Source: a virus. From it: 27,009 bases of DNA. The notes beneath the pieces were generated by a model. The model was not told the DNA's origin. It searched no databases and saw nothing but the letters and a program-made list of their open reading frames with translations. Shown here piece after piece: positions 14,571 to 23,084 of this stretch (the stretch's first letter is position 1; each line of letters starts with the position of its first letter). The stretch is taken from positions 1 through 27,009 of the IMG/VR virus record IMGVR_UViG_3300032605_000110; one strand, written 5' to 3'. The translations under genes and the position numbers were made by a program.

Positions 14571-14759
14571 CTACAAATCCTTTTCTGATTCTTGCATTAG
14601 TTGATCGATCATAATCAAGACTTCACCAAGTCCCATATTCTGACCAACTAAACGATGATAGCTTTCTATATTGATTGCTCCACCATCAGCAAGAGAAAGG
14701 GCGATTTCAAGTCGCCGATTCTTTATCAAGCCGATTAAGTCGCCGATATTAACGCCCAC
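14571..14759 (-). CDS. Small hypothetical protein, GTG start
   Basis: The product has 62 residues beginning MGVNIGDLIGLIKNRRLEIA and ending DQLMQESEKDL. The start codon is GTG at 14759, inside the last codons of the upstream KKGG gene, an 11-base overlap. It appears helical, with the pattern LADGGAINIESYHRLVGQNM in the middle. Similar small proteins encoded just after the portal gene occur in other phages, in my recollection, but with no known function. A hairpin terminator follows its stop. The gene is likely real on spacing; the role is unknown. Confidence 0.6.
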   Translation of the reverse strand: MGVNIGDLIGLIKNRRLEIALSLADGGAINIESYHRLVGQNMGLGEVLIMIDQLMQESEKDL

Positions 14760-14973
14760 GTGCTGCGCCGCCTTTTTTCATTGTAGCGATGCGTGCTTTA
14801 CCTGCGAGCATGTTTGGTTTGAGCGGGCTACCTTTAGCTGGCAAGTTTGCCACTTTAGATTCAGCTACCGCGCCACCATTAGCGTACTTCTTTACTTTAC
14901 CGCCTTTTTTCATTACGTTACCTTCTGTGATTCCCATAGCCATCTTTTTATGGGCGTTGATTGCTTCAGACAT
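14749..14973 (-). CDS. Small basic protein with KKGG motifs
   Basis: The product has 74 residues, rich in K, G and A, starting at 14973 behind an AAGGAG site that lies inside the end of the portal gene (eight-base overlap). MKKGGKVKKYANGGAV (about residues 21-36) and a terminal MKKGGAARGR are nearly the same as boxes in the histidine-rich protein and the 916-aa protein. The middle, LPAKGSPLKPNMLAGKARI, is also basic. It is too small and simple for an enzyme. A nucleic-acid-binding or virion-internal role is plausible but unproven. Confidence 0.7.
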   Translation of the reverse strand: MSEAINAHKKMAMGITEGNVMKKGGKVKKYANGGAVAESKVANLPAKGSPLKPNMLAGKARIATMKKGGAARGR

Positions 14974-17578
14974 TTGATTCTCCTTGAGGTTGAGGTGCTT
15001 CTTGTTGAGCTACTGCTTGATTTTGAATTGATGCCTGTTGGGCTGCTTGTTCTGCTTGTTGCGTTTGTTGTAAGTGTTGCTGAGCTGCAAGTTGCATTTG
15101 ATGATTACGGTCAGCTTCTGCCTGCTTAGCTTCAAATTGTTTTTCGATTGTCAAAGTGTTTGCACTATTTTCAATTTTAGCAGCTTCAATTTGCTGATTA
15201 CTTACGAGTGAGAACTCTTTCTCTTGAGCATCTTGCATTTGTTTCTGTTCACGTAATTTTAAATCAGCATTGTCTTCGGCTGCTTTACGTTGAGTTTCTG
15301 CCATCGACGTATCAGTCAGAGCCTTAACCTGCGCCATGACGTTAGGATCCACTGGAGTTTGTTGCTGTAATGATTTAAGCATCTGAACCATCTGCTGAAT
15401 ACCCGTAGCTACGTCAGCCAGATTTTGTTTAGAGTCTTGATGCACATGCTGAGTGGAAGCTGCTAGTAATTTTTGAGCCTCAGCAATAATCGGTTGAACT
15501 TTAAGCACGTCAAAAGGCTTACCGAGGGCAGCACTAGTATATCCGTCACACTGCTTGAGGTACCATAGCGTCAAATGCTGCTTCAAATGCTCTAGGCAGG
15601 CTGGAATAAATATAGGGGCTACAATGGGGTTAGAACCAAAGATCGGATCTTGAGCGTAACTCAAATGCGTTAGAAAGTGAGCTATGTGATCTTGAGACGG
15701 AAAAGCCCCAACGGGTTTACCGAGGGTCATAGATACATTCTCTAACGCTGGGTTCATGTCTTCTACTTCATGTGGATCAGGTAATACCCCATTCACGTCA
15801 GGAATCTTGATCTGTTTGAGGATTCGCTTCTCAACTTCTAAACGGTTGTACAAATCAGGATTAGTCTGAGCGCGAGCTGCGAGGGTTTGAATCTGCGCAT
15901 AGCGTTGTGACTCAGCAAAGATGTGCGGGTCAGAAACAGGAATGACGTCAGTATTGCGCTCAAAATCATCTTTAGTGACTCCGAGTTCTTGAGCCATGTC
16001 ATTCTTGGAATACTCATCCATGTACCAGCGGTTAAGACGAGCGAGTATCATCAAAACTTTTTTCTGTGATTCGTGCAGTCTAGCATGTACCGAGCTAAAC
16101 ACTACTGAACCTTGCTCAATCAGGGCTTGGGCAGTACCGACAGGCATAGTATTACTTGCGTCAGCAATTTTTTCTTCACTCGTGGAGACTACACCTTTTG
16201 CAGCGGCATCTAACCAACCTAGTAATTGAAATAAAACAGGACTAGGTTGATTGAAAGGTACAGGCATTGCAATCTTACGAATGTCATCTACTCCTGGCGC
16301 GCCTTCAATCTCAGATACTTGCGTAGGTTCGATGACTGTAGATTGACCTGAGATCTTCGCACCTTTAAGTTTAAGCATTGTGGGGGCGGTGTTGATGTGC
16401 GCGGAGTCGAGCAGAGCGCGTAATGCACCAGTAAGAGCAGCAGATAACCCACCAATAAGATGAGGTAAGCCAATAGCATAAGCACCACGCCAAGGTATGA
16501 ATTTAAACTCAATAATCCAGTCCAACTTACTGAGGGTATCATCACCATCCTCCCAATTTCGATAGAGTCCAACTACAGTACGCTCGTTCTCATCAATCAT
16601 CATGATGTACGGAGCACGTTCACCTTTACTGAACTCGTCGGCTTCTAATTCTAACCATGTCGCAATATGGTAAACACGACGGATACCGTCAATGTTGTCA
16701 GCTTGAGACTTACGACCTTCAATCTTATTGTTTGCTTTTTCAGCTTTGCTTTCTTCTGGCTCTTGAGAGGCACGGAAGATGTCTGTGTCAATGTAAAGAC
16801 CAGATGAAACACGTAACTCATATTCCTCTTGAGTTATGTCTTGCACCTCGGTTACGCGTTGGGCAGTGTAAAAGTTACCAGCGGCGAACGGAAGGTAGAT
16901 ATTATCAATCGGGACGAACTCAGCGCGTGGGCGACGTTGCTGGGCATCGTGCCACATCTTGAGGTACTGACTACCCCCGAGTGGGAGTTGTGAGGTTAAT
17001 TGTTCTTCCTCATCTCTAAACTCAGGAATCTGCTCAGTAAGTTGCCAATTCATATAATCACGCTTGCGCTCTGCTTTAGAGACTTTTTGCTCGCTAGCTT
17101 CGCCAATAATCTTTGTACGTACTGGTCCGTCAGGTGGAAATAATTCCTTAATCGCCCGAGCCGAGAAGTCAACACAGGACTCCGCCATGACTGGGTGAAC
17201 GACCTTACTAGCACCTTGAAACTGAGCACCACCAGGAGCATCATGCCCTAAGCCAGTGCGGCGCAGTCCTTCTTCATACTGCTTGTCTCGGTCTTCCCGT
17301 GCTTCTTTATCTTTCTCGATCAAGTCAAGATACTTTAATCCTAGGCTCGCCGTGTCCCATGAGTCAAGAGTGTCAGCGAGGTTCTCATAAAAGTCTGGGG
17401 ACTCATCTGGTCCTTTAGTAGTCAAGCGTACAATAGCTGAGCCGTCTTCCTGCTCTTCTACCTCGGACTCTTCTTCTGGAATGTCAAATATAGAATCCTC
17501 ATCATCTTGAGAAGCAGGCTCACCGCTTAAAGGGGCTATGTGACGTTCGTATTCCTGCGGGATGGGCATTTGAGCCAT
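14966..17578 (-). CDS. Portal protein (P22-like, large)
   Basis: The product has 870 residues, in the size range of large podoviral portals. After an acidic start (EDSIFDIPEEESEVEEQEDG) come typical portal-core segments: KVVHPVMAESCVDFSARAIK, ELFPPDGPVRTKIIG, a MNWQLTEQIPEFRDEEEQLT helix, LPLGGSQYLKMWHD, FVPIDNIYLPF, then a beta-rich wing and the LIGGLSAALTGALRALLDSA helix. The C-terminal 110 residues or so are a Q/A-rich coiled coil (QQHLQQTQQAEQAAQQ), possibly the barrel. Portals form a dodecameric ring at one capsid vertex for DNA entry and exit. The ATG overlaps the previous stop (TAATG). Terminase two genes upstream supports the call. Confidence 0.85.
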   Translation of the reverse strand: MAQMPIPQEYERHIAPLSGEPASQDDEDSIFDIPEEESEVEEQEDGSAIVRLTTKGPDESPDFYENLADTLDSWDTASLGLKYLDLIEKDKEAREDRDKQYEEGLRRTGLGHDAPGGAQFQGASKVVHPVMAESCVDFSARAIKELFPPDGPVRTKIIGEASEQKVSKAERKRDYMNWQLTEQIPEFRDEEEQLTSQLPLGGSQYLKMWHDAQQRRPRAEFVPIDNIYLPFAAGNFYTAQRVTEVQDITQEEYELRVSSGLYIDTDIFRASQEPEESKAEKANNKIEGRKSQADNIDGIRRVYHIATWLELEADEFSKGERAPYIMMIDENERTVVGLYRNWEDGDDTLSKLDWIIEFKFIPWRGAYAIGLPHLIGGLSAALTGALRALLDSAHINTAPTMLKLKGAKISGQSTVIEPTQVSEIEGAPGVDDIRKIAMPVPFNQPSPVLFQLLGWLDAAAKGVVSTSEEKIADASNTMPVGTAQALIEQGSVVFSSVHARLHESQKKVLMILARLNRWYMDEYSKNDMAQELGVTKDDFERNTDVIPVSDPHIFAESQRYAQIQTLAARAQTNPDLYNRLEVEKRILKQIKIPDVNGVLPDPHEVEDMNPALENVSMTLGKPVGAFPSQDHIAHFLTHLSYAQDPIFGSNPIVAPIFIPACLEHLKQHLTLWYLKQCDGYTSAALGKPFDVLKVQPIIAEAQKLLAASTQHVHQDSKQNLADVATGIQQMVQMLKSLQQQTPVDPNVMAQVKALTDTSMAETQRKAAEDNADLKLREQKQMQDAQEKEFSLVSNQQIEAAKIENSANTLTIEKQFEAKQAEADRNHQMQLAAQQHLQQTQQAEQAAQQASIQNQAVAQQEAPQPQGESNV

Positions 17579-20328
17579 TATTTATTCCTAAGTATTGTGA
17601 GGCGCATTTCGTCCATTGATGGAATTTTAACTGATCCACCACTTTTGTAAACTGGATTCTTTGCGCTAATTTCATTTCTGAGTAAACCGTCTCCGCCAGA
17701 GCCACCTGAACCGCTTTTTGCTGGCAATCGACCTTGGTCAATCATACGTTGTTCAAGAGTGCGTGGCTCATTGGCTTTGCGTTCGGCTTCGTCAACTCTA
17801 CTTTTTGCGAATAGCTCTTCTCGCATTTGAGCGGGAGTTAAGGCGGGTGGCGTACCGCCTTCATTCATTTTGACATGCCCGCCTTTTTTGTAAAGCTGAG
17901 TACGACCCACGACCTGCTCAGGAGTCAAGTTACGAGCCTGAGTTATGAGGTTCGGTTGAGCACCTGTACCCGCAGTGGCATGCCCATACTTAACACCAGC
18001 GAACGGATCCGCCAATACCATTTCAGCATGCGGAGCCAAGCCAGTTTGCCCTGCTCGCTTTTGAGCGTAGTAATCGGCTACTGCTTTCTGCGGGGAAACA
18101 AAAGTAGTTCCCTCAGGATGAGCACCTTCACCTGCGTATCCGCGGTAGAATCCCTGGAGCATCTTTTGCTCCTTGACCTCGGGGCGCGTCATGATGTGTT
18201 TGATTTCATCATCAGAGGCGAACCGCTTTAACTCACCTGACTCAAGAGCTTTGACAATCTTTGGGTCCATCTTTCCACGACGTGGTAATAAACCGTTCTT
18301 GAGGTCCATTACTCCGATGTTATCTAAGTCTTCAGCATGGCCAATCTTATCTTCTTCTTTATTGAGCCAGTCTTTGATGTAGGTGCGATATTTATCGGAG
18401 ACTGCTTTGTTGCCTTTACCTTTAATCTGCTCGATGTTGAGCATGGGGTTATTCTTGAAGTACTTCTCACCTTCTTGAATCTGTACGCCAGTGTAATGAT
18501 GAAGCCAACCCATAGAGTCTTTTGGGTAACCTGCTTTGACTGTTTCGTCATGAGCTTTTTTATCAATCTTTGTTTTGACTTCATCAGGTATTAAGGCAGG
18601 GGTGTAAGTCAGCCGCCTCGGAGTCGCTTCTACAGTGGCATGTGCTCCACCCTTGTCATCACGTAATGAGAATATGCGAGATTCACCACTGGCAACTGAA
18701 TCAGTATAACCACCGACGCAGTGACCCATTTGTTCACCTTCATTTTTGAGAGCCTTGTCTAGCTTATTACGTGCTAAATTTGAGTTATATTTATATATAA
18801 GATTTTCTGGCGTTTTAGCGTATGGTGAGTGCATTATCTCAGTACCATCTTGGGTTCCAATTCCAAGTAACCCATCTCCAGCGTCAATTACTTTTAATCC
18901 GTGGGGTAATTCAAGAGAAGCATTAGGCATCTTCAATTCATGAATCTTGAATCCTTTGTCACCCTCATGCACTACAGGAAAGTCTTTGAGACCCTCTTTT
19001 GCAGCTTTCTCCATCTGATCAGCGCGGTACTTATTGATCTTTGCTACATGCTTGACGGCATGCGGCACGGTCATCTTATCAAGTGTCTCAGGTTTGAGGC
19101 GTAAATGAGCGGGCAAATCAGAGTTATGACTGATTGAATTCTTGAGTTCGTCAATCAAATGCCTAAACTCTAAATCATTAACAAATCCATTGGCATCATG
19201 TACAGGAGTAGTCGGCTCAACTGTTTTTAACCACGGATTCTCTTCTAATGCTCTTTTCATTTGAGGAAAGGCTGTTGCACTTTCACCCTGTTTAACGCGC
19301 ATACCTGCACTTCTGTTTCGAATTGCTTGGTCTGTCAGATTCTCCCAATGCTTACCGAGGGGGGCGCTAGCAAAACCTTGTAACGGCATATTAGCAGCAG
19401 CGCGTTGAACTTTTACATCCTCCATTGAGGGCGCGTAATTAGGATTAATACCTTCTATATTTTGTAGATGAGTGATTCCTTGGTCTGCCAACTCACGTAC
19501 GGGGTCAGTTGGTGTACCCATTTCATTCTTAACATACTTCTTGAGTTTAGAGTCGATCCAGTTGTTGATTACTCCATTTTGAGCATTACCTCTTAGAGCA
19601 GTTTGTAAAGATTCAGGTTGTTGAACCCCATCAAGTATGTCATTTCTTATTTGATTGAGGTAGCTTTCTTCTCGTATTGGTTTTTTAAATTGATCAAAAG
19701 CACTTAATGAGCTATCAATCCAATTACCACCTTTGTTCTTGACGGCGGAAAGGATCTGCGGATTTACGAGGTCAGCGGGAACTCCTGGGATCAAACTTTG
19801 ACCCGCCATAATACGCTCACCAGCGGCTTGACCGAGGAAGCGACCAGCGGGCGCGAGGGCAGGCACGCCCATCGCCGCGATTGAAACAGGTTCGCCAGAT
19901 TCATAACCTTTGTTGTACGCCATGCCCGCAGGAGTGAACAATGAGTTCGGGTTCTGAGGCGGCAAGCCAGTAGCCGAGGCTGCAAAGCCAGTCTGCTCCG
20001 GTAATGGGTTTTTACCCGTTAGCATTTCTGTAAATGCAGCGGGATTGGTCAAAAGGCGTTGCGCTTGAGCGGGAAGATTAGCGAGGTAATTACTCGCCTC
20101 ATCAAGAGTCGGTAATGAATCCAAAACCGAAGGGCTGGGCGCGGGAGTAGGGTAATTGGTTTGATACTGAGGAGAAGCTACTTGAGTAGCGTATTGCATC
20201 TCATCAACGCTAGGGGCTGGAACACCCAATCCGCTTTGACCACCTAGCAAGCCAGCCTGCTGCATTGCTGCGAGCTGGGCGTCAGTTATGCCTGTGACGT
20301 TTACTGATGAGGACGGATCATTATCCAT
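17578..20328 (-). CDS. Large multidomain protein: PcfJ-like and possible ART segments, KxGG boxes
   Basis: The product has 916 residues. Residues 1-170 are P/A/G-rich and low in charge; 200-470 are mixed helical. At 531-568, EQMGHCVGGYTDSVASGESR, IFSLRD and HATVEA match the core of PcfJ-like proteins, known from conjugative plasmids and phages but of unknown biochemistry. At about 725-775, QGFYRGYAGEG, TTFVSPQKAVADYYAQKRAG and HAEMVLADPF follow the R / S-T-S-like / E order of ADP-ribosyltransferase folds; this is tentative. Near the C-terminus are two KxGG boxes (LYKKGGHVKMNEGG at 812-825 and VYKSGGSVK at 893-901). It lies between terminase and portal and its stop overlaps the portal start. 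A virion-internal protein delivered into the host would fit, but that is inference. Confidence 0.75.
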   Translation of the reverse strand: MDNDPSSSVNVTGITDAQLAAMQQAGLLGGQSGLGVPAPSVDEMQYATQVASPQYQTNYPTPAPSPSVLDSLPTLDEASNYLANLPAQAQRLLTNPAAFTEMLTGKNPLPEQTGFAASATGLPPQNPNSLFTPAGMAYNKGYESGEPVSIAAMGVPALAPAGRFLGQAAGERIMAGQSLIPGVPADLVNPQILSAVKNKGGNWIDSSLSAFDQFKKPIREESYLNQIRNDILDGVQQPESLQTALRGNAQNGVINNWIDSKLKKYVKNEMGTPTDPVRELADQGITHLQNIEGINPNYAPSMEDVKVQRAAANMPLQGFASAPLGKHWENLTDQAIRNRSAGMRVKQGESATAFPQMKRALEENPWLKTVEPTTPVHDANGFVNDLEFRHLIDELKNSISHNSDLPAHLRLKPETLDKMTVPHAVKHVAKINKYRADQMEKAAKEGLKDFPVVHEGDKGFKIHELKMPNASLELPHGLKVIDAGDGLLGIGTQDGTEIMHSPYAKTPENLIYKYNSNLARNKLDKALKNEGEQMGHCVGGYTDSVASGESRIFSLRDDKGGAHATVEATPRRLTYTPALIPDEVKTKIDKKAHDETVKAGYPKDSMGWLHHYTGVQIQEGEKYFKNNPMLNIEQIKGKGNKAVSDKYRTYIKDWLNKEEDKIGHAEDLDNIGVMDLKNGLLPRRGKMDPKIVKALESGELKRFASDDEIKHIMTRPEVKEQKMLQGFYRGYAGEGAHPEGTTFVSPQKAVADYYAQKRAGQTGLAPHAEMVLADPFAGVKYGHATAGTGAQPNLITQARNLTPEQVVGRTQLYKKGGHVKMNEGGTPPALTPAQMREELFAKSRVDEAERKANEPRTLEQRMIDQGRLPAKSGSGGSGGDGLLRNEISAKNPVYKSGGSVKIPSMDEMRLTILRNK

Positions 20329-20355
20329 GAGATTGACCTAAAGGGATTTCTGCAA

Positions 20356-20361
20356 ATTATA
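20356..20361 (-). promoter_or_regulatory. -10-like element before the 916-aa gene
   Basis: Leftward, AATCAGTTATAATTTGCAG lies in the 38-bp gap between the terminase stop and the ATG at 20328. It matches the shared TATAATT element. No good -35 box is present. Confidence 0.4.
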
Positions 20362-20366
20362 ACTGA

Positions 20367-21794
20367 TTAAACAGAGTATGGGTTGATTCTGCGCGGTTGG
20401 GTCTCATCAACGTACATATCTGAGTTGTCAGGTACGTAGTCAGTAGTGAGGAAGCCCGCATCCCGCAGGTAGCGCAGAGCCTGTGACGTAGCGTCAACGA
20501 GGTCATCATGCCTCACCTCAGGGAATGCGCAGAGTTGATTGACGAGTGGATCACACCAAGTCCTATGCACCTTCGCCTTTGTTTCACTCTCGGGCAGGTA
20601 GACCAATCCACGAGCAATGATTGGCGAGACGATGTTGAGTCGCTGAGTCTTGTCGGCATGTCCAGGATTGTAAGCACGGACTGGCAGCCCAGCGCGTTGT
20701 AAGTCTTGAATGAGTGAGATGCCTGCGGACTTGTCCTCGATCAAAACTAGATCCACCTTCTTCCCGTTACCCCACTCGTCATCATCGCCGTAGATTGAGC
20801 CATACTCCTCAACGACTCTCGGTCTCAAGTCGGGATACTGCATGTGCTCGGTCCAGCAGTCAATGACCATGGCGGACATCGGCTTGTCTGGTGACGGCTT
20901 AAAGATGCCGAGTACTACGCAAGCAGTCGGGTCGTTCGCGGTCTTGTCGCTCGTTGCGCAGTCATAACTCTGCACTACGTACTGGAACTGAGGCAATGGG
21001 CGGTCAGCTGGCCAGAGTTTGAACCACTGACGTTTGATGATGCCTGACTCCTCAGGGTCAATCAACTCGGCGTATAGCTCTTGACGTCCCAGCGTTGTTC
21101 CTTCGTATTGGAGGATCTGCTTCTTGAACGTCGGTGCGAGGTTGTCAATGTTGTCGTATGTGCTTGCTGACACGTAAGCAACGTCATCACCGTCACGAGC
21201 TACGAGGTCAACGATCAATGGCTTTGGCTTTGGAGTAGTCGTGCAGATCAACTTAGGATGTTGTCCTAGGCGCATACCGAACTGAATCATGTCCCACGAC
21301 TCGTCAAGGTAGTCCCATGCTGCTAACTCGTCCAGCCAACCGTGATGAAACTGCGGACCACGGAAGCGTCCAGGCTCACTGGCGGGAATACCTTTGATGA
21401 GCGAGCCGTTAATCAGGGTCAACTCGTTGAGCGATGACTTGTATCCGTTGGGCGCGATGATCTCATGCGGGATGACGTTCAGGATTCCCGACTCACCCTC
21501 AAAGCACGTATCCCTAACGTCGGCAGACGTGGGCGCGGAGACAAGGTAACGAATGTTCGGCTGATCCCATGCTGTCCACCAACACTCCTCAGCTGCGGTT
21601 CGGGTCTTCCCTGCGCCGCGCCCCGCGAGCAGCAACCAGATTGACCACCAATCCCCTGTGGGTTCTATTTGATGGTTACCTGCCACAGCGAGCCACTGCA
21701 TCCGTTTGAGCATCGCTGCTCTGTGCGGTGCGGGCAGGGCATCTAGCGGATTGGGCTTTGAGAGTTCCCGCTTGACAATCTCAGCAATGTTCAT
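20367..21794 (-). CDS. terL: Terminase large subunit
   Basis: The product has 475 residues. The ATPase domain shows Walker A LLLAGRGAGKT (55-64), the coupling-type SAPTSADVRDT segment, and Walker B HGWLDELAAW (151-160, catalytic E156 after D155). CTTTPKPKPL (184-193) is the motif III region. The nuclease domain has acidic residues in QSYDCATSDKTAND (D278), VLIEDKSAG (E353, D354) and VRHDDLVDATSQALRYL (D430, D431, D434), the RNase H-like triad region. It drives DNA into the prohead through the portal and cuts concatemers. The ATG overlaps the previous stop (ATGA). The set is complete and no frame break is visible. Confidence 0.95.
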   Translation of the reverse strand: MNIAEIVKRELSKPNPLDALPAPHRAAMLKRMQWLAVAGNHQIEPTGDWWSIWLLLAGRGAGKTRTAAEECWWTAWDQPNIRYLVSAPTSADVRDTCFEGESGILNVIPHEIIAPNGYKSSLNELTLINGSLIKGIPASEPGRFRGPQFHHGWLDELAAWDYLDESWDMIQFGMRLGQHPKLICTTTPKPKPLIVDLVARDGDDVAYVSASTYDNIDNLAPTFKKQILQYEGTTLGRQELYAELIDPEESGIIKRQWFKLWPADRPLPQFQYVVQSYDCATSDKTANDPTACVVLGIFKPSPDKPMSAMVIDCWTEHMQYPDLRPRVVEEYGSIYGDDDEWGNGKKVDLVLIEDKSAGISLIQDLQRAGLPVRAYNPGHADKTQRLNIVSPIIARGLVYLPESETKAKVHRTWCDPLVNQLCAFPEVRHDDLVDATSQALRYLRDAGFLTTDYVPDNSDMYVDETQPRRINPYSV

Positions 21795-22024
21795 CCGATG
21801 CCGTGGAACTTTTCTACCTTGCGGACGAACTCAAGAGCTTGAGTCGAGAACTCATCCTCCGCTGAGAGCGGTATGTCAAACAATTCTTGAATATCAGCGA
21901 ACGACATAGGACGCATATTGTCCCTGAATCGCTTCGGATTCTCACACCGACAAAACGGCAGCGTCACTCCCGTCATCAAACCTTGCAGTGGGATCAATCC
22001 TCCGCAGTTAGCGCATGTGCTCAT
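21791..22024 (-). CDS. Small cysteine-pair protein with FHGI tail
   Basis: The product has 77 residues. The N-terminus MSTCANCGGLIPLQG, with C4 and C7, pairs with LPFCRCENP (C25, C27) to give a compact zinc-ribbon-like site. The C-terminal half, PMSFADIQELFDI then ALEFVRKVEKFHGIG, is shared with the 88-aa protein two genes upstream, and the last residues also resemble the rightward 94-aa protein. Both ends of the gene overlap neighbours by ATGA. It immediately precedes the terminase gene. No function is known to me; it might be a small DNA- or protein-binding factor. Confidence 0.7.
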   Translation of the reverse strand: MSTCANCGGLIPLQGLMTGVTLPFCRCENPKRFRDNMRPMSFADIQELFDIPLSAEDEFSTQALEFVRKVEKFHGIG

Positions 22025-22239
22025 ACCGACTGCCTCCAGTAGAGGTTACGTTTCTTTTTACGCAAGCTAGCGGAACGCTGAATAGGATGCTTAATCAAAC
22101 CCAGTATGCGTAACGCAGACTTCAAATACGGAGGATATACCCAAAGCGTGGTCGGCTTGATGTTGATACGCTCACCACCAATCGAATCTCTCATCTTGAT
22201 GATTGCGTCCTCTAAACTCAGTTCGCTCAAATTGCTCAT
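22021..22239 (-). CDS. Hypothetical protein, basic C-terminus
   Basis: The product has 72 residues, starting MSNLSELSLEDAIIKMRDSI. The middle, NIKPTTLWVYPPYLKSALRI, has a strand-then-helix pattern loosely like part of a capsid core. The tail SLRKKKRNLYWRQSV is strongly basic. ATGA overlaps on both sides place it firmly in the coupled small-gene series. The capsid-like resemblance is too short to count as homology. A DNA-binding role is possible from the tail alone. Confidence 0.6.
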   Translation of the reverse strand: MSNLSELSLEDAIIKMRDSIGGERINIKPTTLWVYPPYLKSALRILGLIKHPIQRSASLRKKKRNLYWRQSV

Positions 22240-22502
22240 GATATTCCGTGGAACCGCTCAACAGCGCGGATTGCAGCAAAAGTCAATCCTTGATTCGCGG
22301 CAATCAATTCTTCTGCCTCAGTGAACGACATTGGCTTAGTCTTGATTGTCTTTTCTTCTTTCAAATCATGCATGAACGCCAACCCACGCTCAAGCGCGGC
22401 GATGTCCTCTATCAATTTGTTCTTCGGCATAGTGTTAAATCCGTCAACTGAAGCATTCTGCATCGGGACAAACCCATCTGGGTGATAATTATCATTGCTC
22501 AA
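22236..22502 (-). CDS. Small protein with PMSF and FHGI motifs, TTG start
   Basis: The product has 88 residues. The start appears to be TTG at 22502, overlapping the upstream stop as TTGA, with an AGAGG site eight bases before it; the first in-frame ATG would remove 13 residues. A central helix (NKLIEDIAALERGLAFMHDL) is followed by PMSFTEAEELIAANQGLTFA and then AIRAVERFHGIS. The last two blocks are shared with the 77-aa protein, suggesting paralogues. No cysteines are present. The function is unknown. Confidence 0.65.
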   Translation of the reverse strand: MSNDNYHPDGFVPMQNASVDGFNTMPKNKLIEDIAALERGLAFMHDLKEEKTIKTKPMSFTEAEELIAANQGLTFAAIRAVERFHGIS

Positions 22503-22828
22503 TTGTCTGCCTCTTTCTGTTTAGCCTCTAGGATTTTTGCCATAAGCTCTTTAGCGAATGTACCTGCTTGTTCTACTTGAATTGGGTCTCCGTCAGGACC
22601 GCTCATCTCAATACTTTGAGTCGGCGTTCCGTCTAGGCGGGAGGCTAGCTCCTTGATTGCAGCCATGTCTCCTTCCTCCGCTAATTTGAACAAAGCCTCA
22701 GCAATGCGTTCTAATTTCTTAGGATCTTGAACTAGCTTCCTCCGCAGGAGCGCTACAAAAGCTCCCCTTTTTACGCCGTTTTCATTGCCCTTCATACTCT
22801 CTGCAATCTTTTGATTTTTCGTAGCCAT
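22499..22828 (-). CDS. Possible small terminase-like or DUF5681-like protein
   Basis: The product has 109 residues, mostly helical. It opens with ESMKGNENGVKRGAFVALLR, then LERIAEALFKLAEEGDMAAI, KELASRLDGTPTQSIEMSG and a charged tail. The order 'GN-N-x-K-G...LRR.L......L..A.AL...A..GD..A.KELA.RLDG.P' is common in small phage proteins near terminase genes, sometimes annotated as DUF5681-like. It lies four small genes before the large terminase, so a small-terminase role is conceivable, but it has no clear DNA-binding HTH. A GATAAT element lies 31 bases upstream of its start. Confidence 0.6.
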   Translation of the reverse strand: MATKNQKIAESMKGNENGVKRGAFVALLRRKLVQDPKKLERIAEALFKLAEEGDMAAIKELASRLDGTPTQSIEMSGPDGDPIQVEQAGTFAKELMAKILEAKQKEADN

Positions 22829-22858
22829 ATACAGTTCCTACCCGATTGATTTCTGAGA

Positions 22859-22887
22859 ATTATCCCTCATTTTTACGCAAAGGCAAA
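22859..22887 (-). promoter_or_regulatory. Promoter-like element before the 109-aa gene
   Basis: Leftward, TTTGCC (22882-22887), a 17-base spacer, then GATAAT (22859-22864) in the context GAGGGATAATTCTC. It overlaps the stop of the 74-aa membrane gene and matches the shared element with one change in the -10 box. It could start a transcript into the packaging genes. Confidence 0.4.
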
Positions 22888-23084
22888 ATTCGCTCAATAA
22901 TGATCTGTTCATCCTTCATTTCTACCCGCGCTTTTCCCTCAGCAATGTCACGCAAAACACCAGTCGTCATCACCAGCATTATTACGGACTTCCTGACCTC
23001 AAACTGACACCATACCGCAAAAGCCGAGGCAGAAATTGCCCAAGCGAGCAGGAACAACTCAGCAATACTCAAACTAATTTCCAT
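22860..23084 (-). CDS. Small single-pass membrane protein
   Basis: The product has 74 residues. Residues about 5-25 (LSIAELFLLAWAISASAFAV) form a convincing transmembrane helix and may be followed by a re-entrant or amphipathic segment (KSVIMLVMTTGVLRDIAEGK). The C-terminus is charged (EMKDEQIIIERILPLRKNEG) and probably cytoplasmic. The start overlaps the upstream stop (TAATG). Its role is unknown; early small membrane proteins of phages sometimes modify the host envelope or exclude other phages, but nothing here shows that directly. Confidence 0.65.
   Translation of the reverse strand: MEISLSIAELFLLAWAISASAFAVWCQFEVRKSVIMLVMTTGVLRDIAEGKARVEMKDEQIIIERILPLRKNEG

Noticed and set aside
22021-22239. 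Resemblance of the 72-aa protein to a capsid core strand
   Set aside because: The match covers about 15 residues and the gene is far too short for a capsid. It is treated as chance.
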